Source of the DNA: RHKX01 sp963820055
GTDB lineage: Bacteria > Actinomycetota > Thermoleophilia > Solirubrobacterales > 70-9
DNA length: 64,000 bases
Direction: 5' to 3'
Assembly: GCA_963820055.1 (NCBI GenBank)
Contig: CAWFYJ010000003.1
Span: 955,764-1,019,763 of the forward strand
The notes beneath the pieces are model-generated. The model ran no database searches. It was not told the origin of the DNA and saw only the letters and a program-made list of their open reading frames with translations. Of this stretch, positions 45,649 through 54,234 are shown piece by piece. Each line of letters begins with the position of its first letter. Within the stretch, counting starts at the first letter, position 1. Made by a program: the position numbers and the translations under genes.

Positions 45649-46420
45649 TGCTCGCCGGCAAGCGGCTCGTCATCACCGGCGTGGTCAACCGCGACTCGAT
45701 CGCCTACGCGGTCGCCGAGCGGGCACAGCGGGACGGGGCGGAGATCATCCTGACGACGCTCGGGCGCGACCGCGAGCTGACCGAAGCGGCCATCAAGGGG
45801 CTCCCTGAAACACCGCCGCTGTTCGAGCTCGACGCGACCTCCGGCGAGCGTCACGACGAGCTCGCCGAAGAAATGGCCGAGCGCTGGGGGACGGTCGACG
45901 GGCTTCTCCACGCCGTCGCCTTCGCGCCCCGGGGAGCGCTGAACGGCGAGTTCGTTGCAGCCGACCCGAGTGGTGTCAACCTCGCATTCCAGACCAGCGC
46001 CTTCTCGTTCGCACACGCGGCACGGATGCTGGCGAGGCTCGCTCCCCCGGCGGCGGAAGCCTGGTCGGCCTCGACTTCGCCGCCGACCGCGCCTGGCCCG
46101 TCTACAACTGGATGGGCGTCTGCAAAGCGGCGCTGGAGGCCGCCAACCGCTATCTGGCACGCGACCTCGGCCCCCACGGGATCCGCGCGAACCTGATCGC
46201 CGCGGGCCCGCTGCAGACGCGGGCGGCATCGGGAATCGGCGACTTCGACCGTCTCCTCGAAGCCTGGGAGACCACGTCGCCGCTCGCCTGGGACCCGGCC
46301 GACGCAACGCCGGTCGCGGACGCGGCTTGCTTTCTGCTCAGCGACATGGCGAGGGCGATCACCGGGCAGGTCCTGCACGTCGACGGCGGCTTCAGCGCGA
46401 TGGCGGCCCCGCTGCGCTGA
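45648..46420 (+). CDS. fabI: Enoyl-ACP reductase (FabI/InhA-like), frame-broken
   Basis: N-terminal part: LAGKRLVITGVVNRDSIAYAVAER, LTTLGRDRELTEA and VDGLLHAVAFAPRGALNGEF. A missing C in the C run at 46044-46048 breaks the frame; restoring it gives GGSLVGLDFAADRAWPVYNW and MGVCKAALEAANRYLARDLG, where Tyr-x6-Lys forms the FabI catalytic pair, then NLIAAGPLQTRAASGIGDF and ITGQVLHVDGGFS. Length about 257 residues. It performs the last reduction of fatty acid elongation using NADH. As the final gene of the dab-pur operon it links bicarbonate supply to lipid synthesis. Confidence 0.87.
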
Positions 46421-46447
46421 CCCGCGCCGCGATGGCGGGTGCCTGGC

Positions 46448-46858
46448 CTAGTCGGCGAGCGCCTCGGTCCCCTCTCGCCGACCCTCCGAGCGCTCGAAGA
46501 AGTCCCAGAGCTCGACCCGGTTGCCCTCCGGGTCGTCGCAGTAGATGGAGCGATCACCGCCGTCGTGCTCGATCGGGCCCTCGACGTCGCGGCCGCCGGC
46601 GAGGAGGGCCTCCTCGACCCGGTCGAGATCTCCGGGCGTCACCGACAGCGCGAAGTGGACATGGCGCCCACCGCGATCGTCGTGCTCCTTCTCGCCCGGC
46701 GCCCAGAGGCCGAGCCGGCAGCGATCGCCGGCCGCGAGCCAGACCCGCTCGCCGTCGTCCTCGGTCAGCCGCTCGAGCCCGATCGTCTCGTAGAAGCTCA
46801 GCATCGCCGAGATGTCGCTCGTCTCGAGCGTCAGCTCGCAGATCTCGATCACGCGCAC
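46448..46858 (-). CDS. VOC-family protein
   Basis: A 136-residue protein with one complete VOC pair: LTLETSDISAMLSFYETIGLERL, RHVHFALSVTPGDLDRVEEALLAGG (His) and RSIYCDDPEGNRVELWDFFER (Glu). Metal residues are present. It resembles glyoxalase/fosfomycin-resistance-type proteins; the substrate is unknown. It converges with the fabI-like gene. Confidence 0.85.
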   Translation of the reverse strand: MRVIEICELTLETSDISAMLSFYETIGLERLTEDDGERVWLAAGDRCRLGLWAPGEKEHDDRGGRHVHFALSVTPGDLDRVEEALLAGGRDVEGPIEHDGGDRSIYCDDPEGNRVELWDFFERSEGRREGTEALAD

Positions 46859-46911
46859 GCTTTCGCCTTTACCCCCGACCGACCCCGGGCAAGCGCGCCT
46901 GCGCCGCGCTT

Positions 46912-47190
46912 TTAGCGGCGGACGGCCGTCCGGCGGTCGGAGCCGACGCCGGCACCCTCCGCGAGAGCGATCAGCACGATTGCGGCGATCACGCCGACGA
47001 CGGTGCCGATGAAGTTGAGCTCCCAGATGTCGCCCTCGCCGATGGCGCTCGCGACGACTCCGCCGACGAGCGCTCCGCCGATGCCGAGGAGGATCGTCGT
47101 CAGAGCGCCGATGTTCTGCCGCCCCGGGAGGATCAGGCGCGCGATGACGCCGATGACGATGCCGATGATGATGAGTCCAAGAATTTGCAT
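46912..47190 (-). CDS. GlsB/YeaQ/YmgE-family membrane protein
   Basis: A 92-residue protein with three hydrophobic helices: MQILGLIIIGIVIGVIARLI, LTTILLGIGGALVGGVVASA and FIGTVVGVIAAIVLIALAEG. LPGRQNIGALTTILLGIGGA is the transglycosylase-associated-protein signature. These stress-induced small membrane proteins are of unknown biochemical role. The ATG at 47190 is used. Confidence 0.85.
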   Translation of the reverse strand: MQILGLIIIGIVIGVIARLILPGRQNIGALTTILLGIGGALVGGVVASAIGEGDIWELNFIGTVVGVIAAIVLIALAEGAGVGSDRRTAVRR

Positions 47191-47301
47191 GACGCCGAGT
47201 TGCCCCTCAGATCGCCTCCCAAACACGGCTCCCGCACCGCCCGGCAGCAACGCGGGAGCACCCGGGTGGTTCGCCGCGCCCGGCGCGGGTAGGTACCGGT
47301 C

Positions 47302-47526
47302 ATGTCGTGGCTGCTCGTTCTCGTTCTCGTCCTGCTCGTCTTCGGCCTCGCCTACGGCCTCTACACGCGGAAGGGGAGCGGAGTCAACTTCCATCCCGGG
47401 CCGGACTCTCAGGATCCGGTGATCGGCGACGAGACGAAGCGCCGGAACGATGATCTTCAGGGGGATCAGCGGGCCGGTGTCGATCGCACCGAGAGCGCCG
47501 AACTCGACCAGCGCGGCACGAAGTGA
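47302..47526 (+). CDS. Small single-pass membrane protein
   Basis: A 74-residue protein beginning MSWLLVLVLVLLVFGLAYGLY, one membrane helix, then a polar acidic tail (VNFHPGPDSQDPVIGDE to ESAELDQRG). No family recognised. It is divergent from the GlsB-like gene and has GGTACCGGTC but no strong ribosome site. Confidence 0.55.
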   Translation: MSWLLVLVLVLLVFGLAYGLYTRKGSGVNFHPGPDSQDPVIGDETKRRNDDLQGDQRAGVDRTESAELDQRGTK

Positions 47527-47645
47527 CCGAAGCCGTCAGGCGGCTCACGACCCGGCGGCCGAGGATGAGTCCGCCCCCGCTCGAACTCTCTGCTGCGTCC
47601 ATTCGCGGACGAGTCTAGGCGCCGCTGCGGGCGCTGAACCGGACC

Positions 47646-48596
47646 TCAGCGGTCGCGGGCGTCGCGGAGCATCGCGGCGTAGTCGGCGACCTCACCGAGA
47701 TGGGCGAGCTTGTCCGGATTGACGACCGAGTTGATCGCCGTGATCCGCTCGCCGTCGCTCTCGACGATGAAGACGCTGATGACGCGTCCGTCGCCGAGTC
47801 GCGTGATCGCGCCCGGCTGACCGTTGATCTGGGTTCGCTCGAGGAAGACCTCGGGCAGTCGCGCCGCTACCTTGCTCCAGTTGCGAAGGGCCTTCGCCGC
47901 TCGCGCCCGCCCCCGCAGGGGCCTCGCCAGCGCCGGGACCTTCCCGCCGCCGTCGCCGTGGAGGACGACGTCGTCGGCGAGCAGCGACTCGAGACCGCCG
48001 AGATCACCCTCCTCGACCGCGTCGAAGAACCGGTCGGCGAGCTCGCGCCGGTGCTCCTCGGAGCTGCGGAAGCGCGGGCGCTCACGCTCGAGCTGCCGCC
48101 GCGCCCGCGAGGCGAGCTGGCGGGTCGACGCCGGCGACTTGCCGATGATCGCCGCCACCTCGTCGTGCGAATAGTCGAAGACGTCGTGGAGTAGGAGCGC
48201 GGCCCGCTGCTCCGGTGTCAGTCGCTCGAGGAGGACGAGGAACGCGAGCGACAGCGAGTCGGAGAGCTCGGTCTGCGCCTCCGGCTCGGGGAACGCGTCG
48301 GCGCCGGCCGGTCGATCGGCGGCGCGGGTGGTCGGCAACGGCTCCGGCAGCCATTCGCCGACGTAGGTCTCGCGCCGTACCCGGGCGGAGCGGAGCTCGT
48401 CGATCGCGAGCCGCGTGGCAACGGTCGAGACGTACGCGGCGGGCGAGTCGATCGACTCGTCCGCCGCGTGGAACCGGAGAACGGCCTCCTGGGCGACGTC
48501 CTCGGCGTCGCCGACCGAGCCGAGCATCCGGTAGGCGATCGCGAAGGCGCGCTCCCTCAACCCCTCGAGATCAGCCTGCCTGCTCATCGCCCTCAC
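47646..48596 (-). CDS. sigJ: ECF41 (SigJ-type) RNA polymerase sigma factor
   Basis: A 316-residue sigma factor: region 2 (LEGLRERAFAIAYRMLGSVGDAEDVAQEAVLRF), region 4 (LSLAFLVLLERLTPEQRAALLLHDVFDYSHDEVAAIIGKS) and a fused SnoaL-like C-terminal domain ending INSVVNPDKLAHLGEV. The NPDKL motif and the SnoaL-like extension define ECF41, whose C-terminus acts as a built-in anti-sigma. Its ATG overlaps the upstream epimerase stop (ATGA), and a matching promoter lies upstream of that gene. Confidence 0.93.
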   Translation of the reverse strand: MRAMSRQADLEGLRERAFAIAYRMLGSVGDAEDVAQEAVLRFHAADESIDSPAAYVSTVATRLAIDELRSARVRRETYVGEWLPEPLPTTRAADRPAGADAFPEPEAQTELSDSLSLAFLVLLERLTPEQRAALLLHDVFDYSHDEVAAIIGKSPASTRQLASRARRQLERERPRFRSSEEHRRELADRFFDAVEEGDLGGLESLLADDVVLHGDGGGKVPALARPLRGRARAAKALRNWSKVAARLPEVFLERTQINGQPGAITRLGDGRVISVFIVESDGERITAINSVVNPDKLAHLGEVADYAAMLRDARDR

Positions 48597-49585
48597 AACG
48601 TAGCTCGCGTCCGCGGCGGGGCGGCGATCGCCGGAGCGACGCTCAGGCCCTCACGGAAGCCCTGCCGCCAGCTCGCGAAATGCGGCTGCCAGCCGAGCTC
48701 GCGCTTCGCCTTCGCGTTCGACCCTCCGCGCACCTGCTCCATCATCGCCACGACCATCTCGCCGCCGAGCAGCCGTCCGAGCCAGGCCGGGAGGTGGCGG
48801 GGCGGCTTCGCTCCGAGCGTCTCGGCCAGGTAGGGCAGCAGCTCGCGGATCGGCGCCGGATCATCGTCGGCGATGTTGTAGATCCCGGGCGCGCCTCCCT
48901 CTACCGCCGCCACAGTCGCCGCCGCGGCGTCGGTGATGTGGATCAGGGACCAGCGCCCCTCCCCCGTGCCGACGAGCGGGAACCGCCGCTTGCGGACGGC
49001 CGCCGTCTGCTCGCCGTCGGGGTCGGTGCCGAGCGACGTGCCGGGACCGTAGAAGCCGCCGTATCGGAGCACCAGGCCGTCGATCGACGGCCCGGCCCCG
49101 AGGACGGCCTCCTCGAGATGCCGCAGCGCCGCCAGGCCGGTCCGGGCGGCCGCCGGGGGATTGTCGTCGAGCGGGTCGTCCTCGCTCTTCACCCAGCCGC
49201 CGACCTTCGCGTAGGGCCAGCCGGTGAAGCTCTGGGCGACGAACCGGTGAGCGCCGACGGCGTGCGCCGACGAGAGCAGGTGGTCGGTGCCCTCGGTCCG
49301 CAGGCGGTTCGTCGTCGCGAACGCCTGCTCGAACTTCCGCAGGTCGAGGTCACCGGCGAGCGCCGTCAGCTGATGGACGATCACCTCGGGCTCGGCGGCG
49401 CTGACGGCGGCGGATACGGAGCCGGGATCGAGTCCATCCATCCGCACCGCGCGTGCGCCCATCGCCTCGATCGCGGCGAGGTTGGTCCCCCGGGTCGTTC
49501 CGGTCACGTCGTGTCCGCGCTCGACGAGCATCGGGACGAGTTGCTTGCCGATTGCTCCGCCGGCACCAGCTACGAGGATCCTCAT
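48593..49585 (-). CDS. NAD(P)-dependent epimerase/oxidoreductase, COE partner of ECF41
   Basis: A 330-residue short-chain extended dehydrogenase: MRILVAGAGGAIGKQLVPML (Rossmann), IDGLVLRYGGFYGPGT (YxxxK region replaced by YGGFYG), IYNIADDDPAPIRELLPYL and SNAKAKRELGWQPHF at the C-terminus. In ECF41 systems the sigma gene is paired with a carboxymuconolactone decarboxylase, oxidoreductase or epimerase (COE); this is the epimerase kind. It precedes sigJ in one operon and carries the ECF41 promoter and AAGGAGG before its ATG. Confidence 0.9.
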   Translation of the reverse strand: MRILVAGAGGAIGKQLVPMLVERGHDVTGTTRGTNLAAIEAMGARAVRMDGLDPGSVSAAVSAAEPEVIVHQLTALAGDLDLRKFEQAFATTNRLRTEGTDHLLSSAHAVGAHRFVAQSFTGWPYAKVGGWVKSEDDPLDDNPPAAARTGLAALRHLEEAVLGAGPSIDGLVLRYGGFYGPGTSLGTDPDGEQTAAVRKRRFPLVGTGEGRWSLIHITDAAAATVAAVEGGAPGIYNIADDDPAPIRELLPYLAETLGAKPPRHLPAWLGRLLGGEMVVAMMEQVRGGSNAKAKRELGWQPHFASWRQGFREGLSVAPAIAAPPRTRATL

Positions 49586-49623
49586 GACTGCCTCCTTGGG
49601 TCGAAATCGTCGTTCGCCCCTCT

Positions 49624-49650
49624 GACGAGACAGCAGCCCACGGTGTGACA
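49624..49650 (-). promoter_or_regulatory. ECF41-type promoter for the epimerase-sigJ operon
   Basis: Read on the minus strand, TGTCACA (49650-49644) is followed after exactly 16 bases by CGTC (49627-49624). This is the reported ECF41 signature TGTCACA-N16-CGTC. It sits 39 bp upstream of the epimerase start. It implies positive autoregulation by the encoded sigma factor. Confidence 0.9.
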
Positions 49651-49700
49651 GCGAATCGGCCTCCGCGCCGTCCAGGGCGATGCGGAGAGATACTGCGGCG

Positions 49701-50342
49701 ATGGCGCGCCTCCGCCAAGCCGTGATCGCCGTGACGGATCTCGACCCGTCGGTCGATGCGCTGCGGTCGTCGCTGTCCCTCGGCGAGCCCTTCAGCGATC
49801 CGGCGATCGGCCACTTCGGCCTCCGCAACGCGGTCTTCGCGATCGGCGACACCTTCCTCGAGCTCATCTCCCCGATCACTGACGGCACCGCCGCCGGCAG
49901 GCAGCTCGAGCGCCGCGGCGGCGATTGCGGCTACATGGCGATGCTGCAGGTCGACGACCTGGCGGGGGCCCGTGAGCGCGCCCGAACGCTTGGAGTCGGA
50001 GAGGTGCTCGACATCGAGTTCGATGACATCGCCGAGGTGCACCTCCACCCCGCCGAGATCGGCGGGGCGATCGTCTCCCTCAGCGAGCCGCGACCGTCCC
50101 GGAGCTGGCGCTGGGGCGGCCCCGACTGGGAGGGGCGCAACGTCGCCGGCGGGCTGCTCGGCCTGACCGTTGCGGTCGCCGACCCGACGGCCGTCGGGAA
50201 CCGGTGGCGCGAGGTCGCCGGCGGGCCGATGCCCGTGGAGTTCGTCGCCGACCCCGACGACCCCGGCATCACCGCCCTCGACCTCGAGGTGGAGGGTCGG
50301 CGCGTGACCGTCGACCCCGCCGACCTAGCCGCCATCGAATAG
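49701..50342 (+). CDS. VOC/glyoxalase-like protein
   Basis: A 213-residue protein: RQAVIAVTDLDPSVDALRSSL, LRNAVFAIGDTFLELISPIT (Glu), CGYMAMLQVDDLAGARERA, then a second, weaker module starting LLGLTVAVADPTAVGNRWREV. It is like the two-module glyoxalase-like (PF13468-type) group. ATG at 49701. Divergent from the ECF41 operon across a region containing the promoter. Confidence 0.8.
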   Translation: MARLRQAVIAVTDLDPSVDALRSSLSLGEPFSDPAIGHFGLRNAVFAIGDTFLELISPITDGTAAGRQLERRGGDCGYMAMLQVDDLAGARERARTLGVGEVLDIEFDDIAEVHLHPAEIGGAIVSLSEPRPSRSWRWGGPDWEGRNVAGGLLGLTVAVADPTAVGNRWREVAGGPMPVEFVADPDDPGITALDLEVEGRRVTVDPADLAAIE

Positions 50343-50368
50343 GCCGGATCTGAAGATCCGGCTTTCGC

Positions 50369-51787
50369 CTACTTGACCTTGTTCCGCAGGAACGGGATGA
50401 CGGTCTGCAGGAAGGCGTTCTTGGACGGGGCGGCGCTGATCGGATCGATGTGCGAGAACGTCTTCGTCCGCTTCACGGTCGTGACCCACCTCTTCGGGAC
50501 GTCCGACTGCTCGGCGAGCTGGCGGGTCGCGTCGGCGACGCGCCCATTGCCCAGCGACGTGTCGAACGAGTACATCGGCAGCTTCACCGAACGACCCATC
50601 GTGGCGTGGTCGCCGTAGACGGCCTGGGCGGGGTTGTCGATGCCGTTGTTGATCGCGCCGGCGTCGATCGAGAGCTTCGCCGGGTGGTACCAGGACGTCC
50701 CGTCCTCTCCGACCTTCTGGTTCTTCATGCCGACGTGCTCGGAGAACACCGAGGCCGCCCGGGCGACACTGCCGAGCTCGCCGTCGTGCCAGCCGCGGGG
50801 ATCGCCGGAGCCCGCCAGCTTGCCGATGTGGCTCTGGACCAGCGCGAGGTTGGCAGGGCTCGTCGTCTGATCAACCGCGTACCCGTACTGGCCGGCGTTC
50901 GTGGCCGGAACGGGAGGCTTCAGGTCGGCGGGTGCGAGCACCCAACTGCCGAAGGTCGAAGCCTCGTCCGGCTCCTCGACGGCCGCCGTCGAGCCGGTCG
51001 CGTTGAAGACGCCGGCGATCCACGGGAACGGCGGAACCAGCGTGATGAACGGCGAGGCCGACGGATCGTTGAGATCGTCGACCCTCGTCTGCGCCTCCTC
51101 CGCGGTGGGAAGCGGGCGGGCGGCGCTGTTCGCCGCTGCGCCATCGATGAAGACGAGGCCCGCGAGACCCTTCGCGCCGGCCTTGCCGTTGAAGTCCCAG
51201 GTCGCGTAGGCGGTGGTGATCGAGCCGCCGAGCGAGTGGCCGCCCATAACGACGGTGCGCCCGCCCTTCTGCGCGGCCTTGACGACCCTGCGGGTGTCAT
51301 GGACGGCGACGTTCATCCCCCAGTTCTTCGCGAACTCGGTCTCCGCCGTCGTCTTCGGCGTGAAGTGCGGCGAGATCGACCCGTCCGAGAGCCACCCCAG
51401 GTAGTAGTCGAAGGTCTCCTGATTGGAGATGTCGCCGCTCGCGTACTTCTCGAGATAGGAATGGTCCTCGAGCAGGTTCTCGCGCCGCTCGATCGCCCAG
51501 ACCTGCCATCCGTGCATCTTCCTCGTCAGCGCCTTCGCGAAGGGGCCGAAGAACGTGCCGCCCGCGGAGGTGCCGGGGTTGAGCACGAGCACCTTGCCGG
51601 CATTGGGCGAGCCGTACTTGACGATCCGCACCTTGTTGTACTTCTCGGGCGTGCCGGGAGCCTTGAACCCCGCGATCGTCGCCACCCTCGGCGTGGCGCT
51701 CGCGGACGCGACCCCCGCCAGGGACAGCGCCACGGCGAACGCGACGACGGTGCAGATTCCCACGGACTTGATTCGAAAGCTCTCCAT
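50369..51787 (-). CDS. Secreted alpha/beta hydrolase
   Basis: A 472-residue protein with a signal peptide (cleavage near SASATP, residue 32). KVLVLNPGTSAGGTFFGPFA, VWAIERRENLLEDHSY, TVVMGGHSLGGSITTAYATW (nucleophile Ser in G-H-S-L-G) and FSHIDPISAAPSKNAFLQTV (a His near the C-terminus) give the alpha/beta hydrolase fold with an elongated cap. Substrate unknown; probably an exported esterase or lipase. One of three such genes here. Confidence 0.85.
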   Translation of the reverse strand: MESFRIKSVGICTVVAFAVALSLAGVASASATPRVATIAGFKAPGTPEKYNKVRIVKYGSPNAGKVLVLNPGTSAGGTFFGPFAKALTRKMHGWQVWAIERRENLLEDHSYLEKYASGDISNQETFDYYLGWLSDGSISPHFTPKTTAETEFAKNWGMNVAVHDTRRVVKAAQKGGRTVVMGGHSLGGSITTAYATWDFNGKAGAKGLAGLVFIDGAAANSAARPLPTAEEAQTRVDDLNDPSASPFITLVPPFPWIAGVFNATGSTAAVEEPDEASTFGSWVLAPADLKPPVPATNAGQYGYAVDQTTSPANLALVQSHIGKLAGSGDPRGWHDGELGSVARAASVFSEHVGMKNQKVGEDGTSWYHPAKLSIDAGAINNGIDNPAQAVYGDHATMGRSVKLPMYSFDTSLGNGRVADATRQLAEQSDVPKRWVTTVKRTKTFSHIDPISAAPSKNAFLQTVIPFLRNKVK

Positions 51788-51809
51788 GGGGCGAAGGCTA
51801 GAGGCGAGA

Positions 51810-52346
51810 TCACGCCGATGCGCCGGTGGAGCTCCGGGCGAACCTCTCGCCGATCGGCCCGAGCGCGAACACCGCGGCTTTCAGGCCGGCGTTCGTCGGG
51901 ACGAGGAGGTCGCGGTGCTCGTGCCAGGCCGCCGCCATCGCGAGCGCCGTTGACGGGCTCTTCAGCCCGCGGTAGCGGCTCGAGGTCACGAACCGGTGCT
52001 GGCGCTCGATGAATTCGTCGAAGCGGCCTCCGGGACGGTGCACGTTGCGCACGCGAACCGGCTCGCCCACGAGGCGGAAGGTGTGCTTCGTGCGCGGAGG
52101 CACGGACGCCTCGGCGCCGGTCTCGAGTCGCTGCCACGTGCGACCGATCAGCACCTCGATGGACCCCTCGAGGATCTCGTAGGTCTCGACCTGGGTCGGA
52201 TGCAGATGCGGAGGGGGCGCGAAGGCGGTGGCGGGCATGAACCACTCCATCTCGACGTACTCCCCCTGCGTCTCCTCGTGAGAGCGAATGACGAGGTACT
52301 CGCCGAGGCCCTCCGGCATCACGTAGCGATCTCCGGCCTGCGGCAT
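51810..52346 (-). CDS. Cupin-domain protein
   Basis: A 178-residue protein. TQGEYVEMEWFMPATAFAPPPHLHPTQVETYEILEG holds the first cupin motif (His-x-His with a Glu) and GAEASVPPRTKHTFRLVGEP the second; the C-terminal half is helical and charged. Metal-binding residues are present. Role unknown; it may be a dioxygenase-like or sugar-binding protein. Confidence 0.85.
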   Translation of the reverse strand: MPQAGDRYVMPEGLGEYLVIRSHEETQGEYVEMEWFMPATAFAPPPHLHPTQVETYEILEGSIEVLIGRTWQRLETGAEASVPPRTKHTFRLVGEPVRVRNVHRPGGRFDEFIERQHRFVTSSRYRGLKSPSTALAMAAAWHEHRDLLVPTNAGLKAAVFALGPIGERFARSSTGASA

Positions 52347-52356
52347 CGACCCGGAC

Positions 52357-52815
52357 CTACCGGTTGACCTCGCCGTCGGGGCCGAACTTCGGACGGCCCT
52401 CGTCGGCCTCGAGGCTGAGGAGCTCCTCGAACTCGGGGTCGTTCGCGGCGCCGGGAGGCGGGGTGCCGGGTGCGTCGGTCAGGACCCGGTCGTGGTCCTC
52501 CTTGGCCCGGCGGTCGTTCTCCTTCCGGAAGATCTTCGGGTTGAACCGGGCGTCGTCGTCGAGGTCGACCTCGACCGTCTTCTTCTCGGCGTTGTACTTG
52601 ACCGCGAGCTCCGCACCGGGGCTCGGAAGCCGCAGCGGGCTGAACTGGTGGTGCGTCTCGGCCCGGAAGGGCTCGCCGACGTCGGGGAACACGTCGAGGA
52701 CGACGTCGAAGCGGCTGGTGCTGCGGCCGCTCGAGTCGCTGTGGGTGACCCCGTGGCGCGACAACTCGATCGTCACGACCTTTCCCTTGCCGACCTGCCT
52801 GTTGCGGTTGAACAT
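52357..52815 (-). CDS. Conserved-looking hypothetical protein
   Basis: A 152-residue protein starting at an ATG with the perfect site GAGGAGG six bases upstream. The first half, VVTIELSRHGVTHSDSSGRS and FDVVLDVFPDVGEPFRAETH, looks beta-rich (an SPFH- or Ig-like strand pattern); the second half is charged and probably disordered (KIFRKENDRRAKEDHDRV). No family recognised. It is divergent from the secreted lipase gene. Confidence 0.65.
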   Translation of the reverse strand: MFNRNRQVGKGKVVTIELSRHGVTHSDSSGRSTSRFDVVLDVFPDVGEPFRAETHHQFSPLRLPSPGAELAVKYNAEKKTVEVDLDDDARFNPKIFRKENDRRAKEDHDRVLTDAPGTPPPGAANDPEFEELLSLEADEGRPKFGPDGEVNR

Positions 52816-52941
52816 GTCGCCTCCTCGTGCCGGCGTTATCGCCGAGGAGACCCTAGCCCCCGGCGGCCGAACTGAGGAAGCGGAAGGACACTTCGGCAAT
52901 ACACTCGCCCCGGCGCGGGAGTTGGGAAGGAGAGAGGCTCG

Positions 52942-54153
52942 ATGATTCGCAAGATCACCCGGAGGACGATCGTCTGCTTGGCCATCTTGGCTGGAGCCCT
53001 TGGACTCGCCTCGACGGCACAGGGTGAACGGGTCACGGCAGGAGTGCCCAAGGAGAAGCACGCGCCGACGAGAGGCCCTGCGGGTCTCGCTTTCTACGAC
53101 CCACCCAAGAGTCAGCCGAAGGGACACGGGCGGCTCATCTGGTCACGGCGCATCACCCCCGACGCTCCCATTGCCGGGATCAGGTCCACACGGCTCGTCC
53201 TCTACACGTCGACCACGTCGCAGGGGAAGAAGACGGCCGTGTCGGGTTACGTGTCCGTGCCGCGCGGCAAAGCTCCGAAGCGAGGCTGGCCCGTGATCAC
53301 CTGGGCCCACGGAACGACGGGAATCGCCGACACCTGCGCCCCGTCGCGCGGCATCACGAACGGACCCCCGGAGTCCTTCGTCAGGACGTGGGTCGCCGCC
53401 GGGTACGCCGTCGCCGCGACCGACTATCAAGGGCTCGGAACACCCGGGATTCACCCCTACCTCGTCGGCACGGCCGAGGGGCGGAGCATCGTCGACATCG
53501 TCCGTGCGAGCCGTGAGCTCGACCCGTCGATCGGCCGGCGCATGATCATCACGGGCGCATCGCAGGGCGGCCAGTCTGCGCTGTTCGCCGCGAGCCTCGT
53601 CAACAGATGGACGCCGGATCTGAGGCTGCGCGGAACGGTCGCCTACGCCCCCGGCTCGCACTTCGCCGAACAGAAGGATCTCCTGTCGGCGCTCACTTCG
53701 CCGAGCCCGCTCTCGGCCGTCGCGGCCATGATCCTCTCCGGCGCCATCACCACGTCACCGGACATCGAGCCCGCACAGATCCTCACGGACCCGGCCCTCG
53801 CGCTGTTTCCGCAGGTGCATCGGATCTGCCTGCCGGCGCTCTCGCAGCCCGACAGCTTCGGCGGACTGGCGCCGTCCACGCTGATCCGCGACGACGCCGA
53901 CACGACGGAACTGGACAGCGCACTGGAGGCGATGAACCCGGCGGTCAAGGTCGACGGGCCGATCCTGCTCGCGCAGGGCTCGGCTGATTCGACGGCCTTT
54001 CCCTTCTACACCGACCTTCTCAACGACGAGTTGGAGGCCGAGGGAGACGACGTCACCTACATCACCTATCCGGGCGTCGACCACGGCGGCATCGTCGACG
54101 CAGCCGAGGCCGATGCGATGGCCTTCTTCGAGAGCCGCCTGCCGTCCCGCTGA
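52942..54153 (+). CDS. Secretory lipase-like alpha/beta hydrolase
   Basis: A 403-residue exported enzyme: signal peptide about 1-27, then VSGYVSVPRGKAPKRGWPVI and TWAHGTTGIADTCAPSRGI, RMIITGASQGGQSALFAASL (nucleophile Ser in G-A-S-Q-G), IDLAQ-type acid region VDGPILLAQGSADSTAFPFY and the closing ITYPGVDHGGIVDAAEADA (His). This arrangement is the secretory lipase (LIP) family known from fungi and actinobacteria. It follows GAAGGAGAGAG. It likely hydrolyses lipid esters outside the cell. Confidence 0.87.
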   Translation: MIRKITRRTIVCLAILAGALGLASTAQGERVTAGVPKEKHAPTRGPAGLAFYDPPKSQPKGHGRLIWSRRITPDAPIAGIRSTRLVLYTSTTSQGKKTAVSGYVSVPRGKAPKRGWPVITWAHGTTGIADTCAPSRGITNGPPESFVRTWVAAGYAVAATDYQGLGTPGIHPYLVGTAEGRSIVDIVRASRELDPSIGRRMIITGASQGGQSALFAASLVNRWTPDLRLRGTVAYAPGSHFAEQKDLLSALTSPSPLSAVAAMILSGAITTSPDIEPAQILTDPALALFPQVHRICLPALSQPDSFGGLAPSTLIRDDADTTELDSALEAMNPAVKVDGPILLAQGSADSTAFPFYTDLLNDELEAEGDDVTYITYPGVDHGGIVDAAEADAMAFFESRLPSR

Positions 54154-54234
54154 TAGCCCCAGGGGCCGCAACCGATCAGCTGGACGGGTTTAGGAACCTC
54201 CGATAGACCGCCGACATGCCGTGTGGCCCATCCC

